Source: Clostridia bacterium (GTDB lineage Bacteria > Bacillota_A > Clostridia > Oscillospirales > UBA929). From it: a stretch of 17,542 bases of DNA. Each line of letters starts with the position of its first letter. The stretch's first letter is position 1. Positions 12,517 through 17,542 of this stretch are shown here, piece after piece. The DNA is taken from positions 1 through 17,542 of the forward strand of contig BNZR01000031.1 in the NCBI GenBank assembly GCA_026001245.1, read 5' to 3'. The notes beneath the pieces were generated by a model, which saw only the letters and a list, made by a program, of their open reading frames with translations, was not told where the DNA came from and made no database searches. The translations under genes were made by a program, and so were the position numbers.

Positions 12517-13775
12517 ATTACGAATTGAAATCCATGCGGCTCGCGGAACTGATGCCGCACCCGCAAAACCCGCGCATACACCCCGAGGATATGCTCAAAA
12601 AGCTGTGTTGCTCGATACAGGAATTTGGCTTTACTAACCCTGTTCTGGTCAGCGAGGACAATATCATTCTCGCGGGACACGCGCGTTGCACCGCCGCCGA
12701 ACGGTTCGGTATGACGGAAGTGCCGTGTATCGTGTTGCCGCTCAAAGGGTTGTCCGCTGACGCTTATGTGATTGCCGACAACAAGCTAAATGAGTTGTCC
12801 GTTTGGGACGAAACGAAACTCGCCGAGTTGTTCCGTGGCTTTGACATCGGCGATTTTGACGCGGAGTTGACAGGCTTTTCGATTGACGAGATTGACGCGC
12901 TGTTCGCGCCAAAGGGCTGTGTCGATGACGAGTTTGACGAGGAAAAAGCGAAAAAGGAAGTCGAAGACAAAGGCGGCGCAGTTACGCAGATAAACGATAT
13001 TTGGGTTTTAGGCGACCATCGGCTGATTTGCGGCGATTCTACCTTGCCGGAAACATTTGAGAAGTTGCTTGAGGACAAGAAAGCGCAGTTGTGCGTTACT
13101 TCGCCGTCTTGCGGCGAAAAGCCCGATATAGGCAAATGGCTGTCCGATATGCGCGAGGCAATCAAAAATATCAGCAGGCACACTGACCTTGTGTGTTGGA
13201 ATCTTGCCGACCTGCCAATCCCCGGAACGCAGTTCATTGAACCGACAAATGCCCACAGCGTTCAGATGTTTGCTGAGTATGGTTTCCGTCCGCTGTGGAT
13301 TCGTGTCTTGAAAAAGAAAGCGGTAACGGGCAATGCCTCCAAGCAATATGAGTATGTGTCGGCATTCGGCAACGGCGGCGAGGACTATGACGGCAGCGAA
13401 TACGAGTGGCTGTCGGCGTTTGCGGCGCACAATTATCGCTTCACCCAAAGACTCGCCAAAGACGAGCGGCGCAACTGGGGAATGGCAGCGGTGTGGGACT
13501 TGGGTGGTGCGAAAGGTGCGATGGTCGAATTGCCGTGGCGGTGTATCAAAATGCACAGCGATAAAGGTGATATCGTGCTTGAGCCGTTTTCCGGCACGTT
13601 CACCACGGGCATTGCCTGCGAGCAGACCGGGCGCAAATGTTACGCCATCGAACGTGTCCCCGCCTATTGTGACATCGCCGTCAAGCGGTATCGTGAATTT
13701 GTGCCGGACGCGGAGATTTGCTTGTTCCGCAACGGCGCGATTATTTCACTTGATGAAACGGGGGTGTTGTCGTGA
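12513..13775 (+). CDS. ParB-methyltransferase fusion with degenerate catalytic motifs
   Basis: A 420-residue protein. Residues 1-100 are a ParB-like domain (LMPHPQNPRIHP; AGHARCTAAERFG). Residues 160-395 are a beta-class amino-methyltransferase. The region just before motif IV, LICGDS (171-176), is clear, but the catalytic motif itself reads SPSC (197-200) where SPPY or DPPY is expected. The SAM motif reads EPFSGTFTTG (357-366), with F363 where FxGxG needs Gly. The stretch ahead of PWRCIKMHSDKG also looks short, with no HPxxFP-type motif X. The frame is open and codon use normal, so the gene is kept. Methylation activity is doubtful; it may be a DNA-binding decoy, a partner of the next enzyme, or an enzyme of altered chemistry. 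The stop is overlapped by the next GTG start. Confidence 0.85.
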   Translation: MNYELKSMRLAELMPHPQNPRIHPEDMLKKLCCSIQEFGFTNPVLVSEDNIILAGHARCTAAERFGMTEVPCIVLPLKGLSADAYVIADNKLNELSVWDETKLAELFRGFDIGDFDAELTGFSIDEIDALFAPKGCVDDEFDEEKAKKEVEDKGGAVTQINDIWVLGDHRLICGDSTLPETFEKLLEDKKAQLCVTSPSCGEKPDIGKWLSDMREAIKNISRHTDLVCWNLADLPIPGTQFIEPTNAHSVQMFAEYGFRPLWIRVLKKKAVTGNASKQYEYVSAFGNGGEDYDGSEYEWLSAFAAHNYRFTQRLAKDERRNWGMAAVWDLGGAKGAMVELPWRCIKMHSDKGDIVLEPFSGTFTTGIACEQTGRKCYAIERVPAYCDIAVKRYREFVPDAEICLFRNGAIISLDETGVLS

Positions 13776-15007
13776 ACATTCAGAAAATGCAAATAGCGGA
13801 CTTGAACGCCGCGAAATATAATCCGCGCAAGAAGCTGAAACCGGGCGATGCGGAGTTTGAAACGCTGAAACGCTCCATTGAGAATTTCGGCGTGGTAGAA
13901 CCGCCGATTTTCAATATCCGTACCAAAACGGTTGTTGGCGGTCATCAGCGGCTTTCGGTTATGAAGTCGCTCGGTTACACCGAAACGGACGTGGTAATCG
14001 TTGACATTTCCGAGGCAGAGGAAAAAGCTCTGAATGTTGCTCTCAACAAAATCAGCGGCGAATGGGACGAGTTGCTGTTGACGGACTTGATGTCCGAATT
14101 AAAAACGATGGGCTTTGATACTGAGTTGACGGGCTTTTCGATGGACGAAGTTGAAAAAATGTTCAACGGCGACGGCGATGGCAATGTCAAAGCCGAGAAA
14201 AATAAATATGACCCAGACGAGGCGGCGAAAGAGCCGCCTTTTGTTTTGCGCGGAGATTTGTGGAGGTTGAAAAATCACCGCTTGCTCGTGGGCGACAGCA
14301 CCAACGCCGCCGACATCGCACGGCTTATGGACGGCAAAAAGGCGAATCTGCTGTTGACCGACTTTCCTTACAACGTCAACTACGAGGGCAAGGCGGGCAA
14401 AATCCAAAACGACAATATGTCACAAGAGGATTTTTATAAGTTCCTGCTGACTGTGTTCACGAATGTCGAGGCGGTTATGGACGATGAGGCGAGTTGTTAT
14501 ATCTTCCATTCCGACACTAACGGCGAGTGGTTCAGGCGGGCATTCCGCGAGGCGGGGTTCAAGCTATCTGGCGTGTGCCAGTGGGTGAAACCGTCGCTCG
14601 TGCTTGGACGTTCGCCGTACCAATGGCAAAATGAACCGGTTCTCTTTGGTTGGAAAGCAAAGGGCAAGCACAAATGGTACGCAGGGCGTGCCGAGACCAC
14701 GATTTGGAATTTCGACAAGACAAAAAAGAACGACCTCCACCCGACTATGAAACCGCTCGACTTGCTCGCCTATCCGCTGAAAAACTCCTCGACCGCCAAT
14801 GCGATTGTGCTTGATGTGTTCAGCGGCAGTTTCTCTACGGGAATGACGTGCGAGCAACTGAACCGCATTTGTTACGCAATGGAAATTGACGAGCGTTACG
14901 CCAGCGCGAGTATTAAACGCTTTGTTGCCGAGTACGGCGCGGATAGCGTGACTGTCGAGCGTGACGGCAAAATTTTGAATTTTTCGGAGGTGGTCGACAA
15001 TGCCTAA
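13772..15007 (+). CDS. ParB-DNA methyltransferase fusion (beta-class, likely N6-adenine)
   Basis: A 411-residue protein beginning at GTG 13772 (GTGA overlap with the previous stop; GGGGG upstream). The ParB-like domain (1-110) shows NPRKKLKPGD and GGHQRLSVMKSLGY. The methyltransferase domain (160-385) has LLVGDST, motif IV DFPYNVNYEG (197-206), the recognition region, HPTMKP (323-328) and SAM motif LDVFSGSFSTG (347-357). Motif order IV-TRD-X-I marks the beta class. DFPY departs from DPPY, though NLPY in KsgA shows that the second Pro can be replaced. F354 in the SAM loop replaces Gly, as in its neighbour. It probably modifies phage DNA against host restriction, if active. It overlaps the cytosine methyltransferase start by eight bases. 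Confidence 0.88.
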   Translation: MNIQKMQIADLNAAKYNPRKKLKPGDAEFETLKRSIENFGVVEPPIFNIRTKTVVGGHQRLSVMKSLGYTETDVVIVDISEAEEKALNVALNKISGEWDELLLTDLMSELKTMGFDTELTGFSMDEVEKMFNGDGDGNVKAEKNKYDPDEAAKEPPFVLRGDLWRLKNHRLLVGDSTNAADIARLMDGKKANLLLTDFPYNVNYEGKAGKIQNDNMSQEDFYKFLLTVFTNVEAVMDDEASCYIFHSDTNGEWFRRAFREAGFKLSGVCQWVKPSLVLGRSPYQWQNEPVLFGWKAKGKHKWYAGRAETTIWNFDKTKKNDLHPTMKPLDLLAYPLKNSSTANAIVLDVFSGSFSTGMTCEQLNRICYAMEIDERYASASIKRFVAEYGADSVTVERDGKILNFSEVVDNA

Positions 15008-16937
15008 TATTCTAACTCATGGCTCACTTTTCGCGGGAATAGGCGGTTTCGAGCTTGCGGCAAAAGAGGCGGGTATAAAAACACTATGGAGTTGTGAAAT
15101 TGAACCGTATCCTCGGCTTGTTATAAAATCACGGTTTCCCGATGTCACTCAGTACGGAGATATTCACAAGTTAAGCGGGAAAGAAGCCGAACCCGTCGAC
15201 ATTTTGACGTGGGGTAGCCCGTGCCAGTCGTTCTCTCAAGCTGGCTCTCGGAGTGGTTTGGACGGTGCCAGCGGCCTGTTCTACGAAGCCGTGCGAGTGG
15301 CAAAAGAGATGTTCATCGCGACGAACGGCGAGTACCCGAAGTATTGTGTGATGGAAAACGTTCTCGGAATTTACAGTAGTAAATCCCAGGGCAAATCAGA
15401 TTTTAGGGAGGTTCTCAATGAAATCATCCACATTAAAGATTCGTCCGTCAATGTTCCTGAACCTAAGGACGGAAAGTTCCTTACTGCCGGAGCGATTGTG
15501 GGAGACGGTTATTCCCTCGCTTGGGTCACGAAGTGTGCCTCTCGCTTTGGAGTTGCCCAACGCCGCCGTCGCATGTTCCTTGTCTTCTGTCCTTCAAGCG
15601 AACGCGCCGCAGAAATATTATCTGAGCCGGAAGGCGAAGGACGGCATTTTACGCCGAGTTACTTCGCGGGGCAAGGTTCTGCCGGAGGTGCTGAGGTTGG
15701 CGCTGGAGGCGTAGTCGCCTTTGAGCCGGGCGCGTTGGCTCGGATAGATAAGTCGGCGTGGGAAGACCAAGTGCGGACACTTCGCGCCGATATGGGGGAC
15801 AATCAGGCGGCTGTCGCCTATGCCGCGCCGCTCGATTTACGAAACGCCGTGCGCAACGGCGGCAATCAGGGCATGGGCGTGGGTGACGACGGTGAGCCGA
15901 GTTTCACTCTCACGGCGCAATACACCCACGGTGTGGCTCAAGTCCAACAGCATATTGTCGAGAATCACGCCAATGATTCCAGATATAAACTATGCGCAGA
16001 CGGAGTTGCTCCAAATTTGAACGCAAGGATGGGATTGGGGGGCGGCAATGTCGATTTGTGCGTTGAGGTCAAACCCATAGTGCTTGACGAACGCAAACAG
16101 TGCGCCCCGATAACGGAGGACGTTGTTCCCGCGATGACCGCTACACAGTATAAGGGTTCGGCGGTTTACTTTGAGCCGGCCACTACTTATAATATATGTA
16201 GTGACGCGTCCAACGCAATGCGCTCCGCAAACGCAGAGAGCGGCATATACGAAACCGACACGACACGGACGCTCGACACAGGCGGCGGTTCACCGACACG
16301 GAATCAGGGCGGCACGATTATTGCCATTCAGGGTAACGTACTGAATCGCAAGGATGAAAACGGCCCCGCCGGTATCGGGTTCCGCGAAGATGTCGGATAC
16401 ACGCTCAACACCGTAGACAAGGGCGGCGCGGTTGCATACCAAGAAACGGTCGGCGCACTCTGCGCGAGTGATTACCGGGGAATTCGCAATCAGGATATCG
16501 GTGAAGATAAGGCTGTAGTAGAAACCTCGCGGCAGACGGTCTGCTTTGGCAACAATGGCTACGGCAAGTGGAACACCGAACCCGCCACACTCAAGGCGAA
16601 CGGCGGTGACTTTCCCGGCGCGGAGAATCTCGCTGTTGAAAACAAGTATGCCGTGCGCAGACTTACTCCCTTGGAATGCCTTCGATTGCAAGGCTACCCC
16701 GATTACTGGCTGAACAATCTGCACATTCTCCACCCAATCGATGAGCAACTCGCGAGCTGGCGTTCGGCGTGGGCGGAACTTGGCAAGACGAAAAGTGATA
16801 ACGCCCTCCGAAAGTGGCTCGCCGAGCCGTACAGCGATTCCAACGCCTATAAAGCTATCGGAAACTCGCTCGCGGTTCCGTGCGCCATTTGGGTCATGCG
16901 CGGGATTGTTGAATCTGCACAAAATCTCGGCACATAG
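15000..16937 (+). CDS. C5-cytosine DNA methyltransferase with repeat-rich recognition region
   Basis: A 645-residue enzyme that would methylate cytosine in phage DNA. Motif I is LFAGIGGFELAA (10-21), IV is GSPCQSFS with nucleophile C75, VI is ENV (119-121), VIII is QRRRR (187-191), IX is RRLTPLECLRLQGYP (553-567) and X is AIGNSLAVP (619-627), so all catalytic motifs are intact. Typical enzymes are 300-450 residues; here about 360 residues separate VIII from IX and contain about eight degenerate units of the form TLxA...GG...V. Start ATG 15000 has GGAGG upstream. Codons 5-45 are repeated exactly, inverted, at the right end of the window. Confidence 0.95.
   Translation: MPNILTHGSLFAGIGGFELAAKEAGIKTLWSCEIEPYPRLVIKSRFPDVTQYGDIHKLSGKEAEPVDILTWGSPCQSFSQAGSRSGLDGASGLFYEAVRVAKEMFIATNGEYPKYCVMENVLGIYSSKSQGKSDFREVLNEIIHIKDSSVNVPEPKDGKFLTAGAIVGDGYSLAWVTKCASRFGVAQRRRRMFLVFCPSSERAAEILSEPEGEGRHFTPSYFAGQGSAGGAEVGAGGVVAFEPGALARIDKSAWEDQVRTLRADMGDNQAAVAYAAPLDLRNAVRNGGNQGMGVGDDGEPSFTLTAQYTHGVAQVQQHIVENHANDSRYKLCADGVAPNLNARMGLGGGNVDLCVEVKPIVLDERKQCAPITEDVVPAMTATQYKGSAVYFEPATTYNICSDASNAMRSANAESGIYETDTTRTLDTGGGSPTRNQGGTIIAIQGNVLNRKDENGPAGIGFREDVGYTLNTVDKGGAVAYQETVGALCASDYRGIRNQDIGEDKAVVETSRQTVCFGNNGYGKWNTEPATLKANGGDFPGAENLAVENKYAVRRLTPLECLRLQGYPDYWLNNLHILHPIDEQLASWRSAWAELGKTKSDNALRKWLAEPYSDSNAYKAIGNSLAVPCAIWVMRGIVESAQNLGT
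15012..15133 (+). repeat. Left copy of a 122-bp perfect inverted repeat
   Basis: This block, codons 5 to 45 of the cytosine methyltransferase (including motif I), is identical, base for base, to the reverse complement of 17421-17542. Identity ends exactly at 15133/17421; upstream of 15012 it cannot be tested because the partner runs off the window. Confidence 0.97.
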
Positions 16938-17005
16938 TTTGGTAGCGCACAGGCGAGAAAACTGTTGCAATGACTGCGTTTCAGAGGTAATATGTGACTA
17001 CCAAA
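16938..17005. repeat. 8-bp inverted repeat around a promoter
   Basis: TTTGGTAG (16938-16945) and CTACCAAA (16998-17005) are perfect complements, starting directly at the methyltransferase stop and ending before the next ribosome site. They bracket the promoter at 16965-16993 and could be an operator or leader stem. Confidence 0.5.
16965..16993 (+). promoter_or_regulatory. Candidate promoter for the 17025 gene
   Basis: TTGCAA (16965-16970), a 17-base spacer and TAATAT (16988-16993); four of six matches in each box. The -35 box is the same as in the element at 10284. The gene starts 31 bases after the -10. Confidence 0.5.
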
Positions 17006-17024
17006 TTAAAGGAGGACGCAGACA

Positions 17025-17537
17025 ATGAAACTTATCGAAGTCGCACGGCAACAAAGAGACCTGCTCAACGAGGGCATTGCGTGGATTGCGGTCTGGCAGC
17101 AAGCCACAAAAAACGGCAGACATAGTTGGTTTGCTGAGGACTTCTTCCCGGACGACAGCAATGAGGAAGAACCCATTTTCTCGGACGAGGACAAAATTCG
17201 CCTCTCTGAGATTGCCGCCCTTGACGCGGACGCGGTTCTGCTCAACGGCTACTTGCACAGTTGGATTGGCTCGGCGGACGAAACGCTGAACGCTGCCGAT
17301 ATTTCACTCGGCATTAAACGTCACTACGACATGCACAACGCACTCGTCGGCAGTTACCTCGCAGACGAGGACTTCTCGCCTAATAGGCGGGAAGATACTG
17401 AACTTTCCAACATCGCCGAGCGTGATTTTATAACAAGCCGAGGATACGGTTCAATTTCACAACTCCATAGTGTTTTTATACCCGCCTCTTTTGCCGCAAG
17501 CTCGAAACCGCCTATTCCCGCGAAAAGTGAGCCATGA
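17025..17537 (+). CDS. Unknown acidic protein with 3' end replaced by antisense methyltransferase DNA
   Basis: Starts at ATG 17025 after AAAGGAGG. Residues 1-132 look like a genuine acidic, mainly helical protein of no family I recognise (MKLIEVARQQRDLLNEG; WFAEDFFPDD; DADAVLLNGYLHSWIG; HYDMHNALVGSYLADEDF). From residue 133 (base 17421) the frame runs through the inverted copy of the cytosine methyltransferase start and reads it antisense until TGA at 17535-17537. The last 38 residues are therefore an accident of the junction, and the native C-terminus is missing or lies elsewhere. An imperfect 23-base palindrome (17372-17394) lies 26 bases before the junction. Confidence 0.7.
   Translation: MKLIEVARQQRDLLNEGIAWIAVWQQATKNGRHSWFAEDFFPDDSNEEEPIFSDEDKIRLSEIAALDADAVLLNGYLHSWIGSADETLNAADISLGIKRHYDMHNALVGSYLADEDFSPNRREDTELSNIAERDFITSRGYGSISQLHSVFIPASFAASSKPPIPAKSEP
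17372..17394. repeat. Imperfect 23-base palindrome next to the inverted-repeat junction
   Basis: Arms CTTCTCGCCTA (17372-17382) and TAGGCGGGAAG (17384-17394) pair over 11 positions with one G-T pair and a one-base centre. It is inside the coding part of the 17025 gene, 26 bases before the junction at 17421. Confidence 0.65.
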
Positions 17538-17542
17538 GTTAG
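17421..17542 (-). repeat. Right copy of the 122-bp inverted repeat (partial start of a C5 methyltransferase gene)
   Basis: Read on the minus strand, this is the same sequence as 15012-15133. It therefore encodes residues 5-45 of the cytosine methyltransferase, including FAGIGG. It runs to the last base of the window, so the repeat may be longer. After residue 45 the minus-strand frame leaves the gene and stops 21 codons later, so no full second enzyme is encoded in this direction. Confidence 0.97.

Noticed and set aside
13008..13556. Open 182-codon minus-strand frame
   Set aside because: Antisense to the first ParB-methyltransferase, with no recognisable domain.
16290..16970. Open 226-codon minus-strand frame
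   Set aside because: Entirely antisense to the cytosine methyltransferase, whose motifs IX and X are intact here; no ribosome site.

Overview
The window looks like the replication, packaging-entry and DNA-modification part of a tailed phage or prophage of a Gram-positive, probably clostridial (Firmicutes) host. The evidence is strong GGAGG ribosome sites, ATGA-type coupled gene starts, the family content (SNF2 helicase, family A polymerase, DUF932, AEP/DUF927 primase-helicase, VRR-NUC, DUF1492-type regulator, HNH, P27-type small terminase) and ordinary use of TGA as a stop. No tRNA, rRNA, CRISPR array, integrase or transposase is visible.

Region 1 (1-9422, + strand) is one tightly packed early operon. 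It holds the 3' end of an SNF2-type helicase, a coiled-coil phage protein, a cysteine-cluster protein that may bind ssDNA, a DNA polymerase with proofreading exonuclease, a DUF932 protein, a DUF4406-like protein, two ParB-fold proteins and a 976-residue AEP primase/DUF927 helicase. Most junctions overlap by 1-4 bases. A 155-base AT-rich spacer follows (9423-9577). It has a hairpin across the primase stop codon and a perfect 13-bp inverted repeat, so it is a candidate origin or operator.

Region 2 (9578-12516) carries a VRR-NUC nuclease, a sigma-region-4-like DUF1492 regulator, a promoter-terminator pair, an HNH nuclease and the small terminase subunit. Between HNH and terminase lies a GC-rich two-gene cassette on the minus strand with its own promoter and terminator. 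It encodes two unrecognised small proteins, one strongly acidic.

Region 3 (12513-16937, + strand) is a methyltransferase cluster. It has two ParB-methyltransferase fusions and a C5-cytosine methyltransferase with an enlarged, repeat-bearing recognition region. The first fusion lacks a recognisable catalytic motif IV. Both fusions have Phe in place of the usual second Gly of the SAM-binding FxGxG loop.

Region 4 (16938-17542) holds a promoter and a gene of unknown function whose 3' end runs into a perfect inverted copy of the start of the cytosine methyltransferase gene. Bases 17421-17542 are the exact reverse complement of 15012-15133 (122/122), and the match is cut only by the window end. 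This is the most striking structure here. It could be an invertible (phase-variable) segment, a second head-to-head copy of the gene, or a fold-back/assembly artefact.
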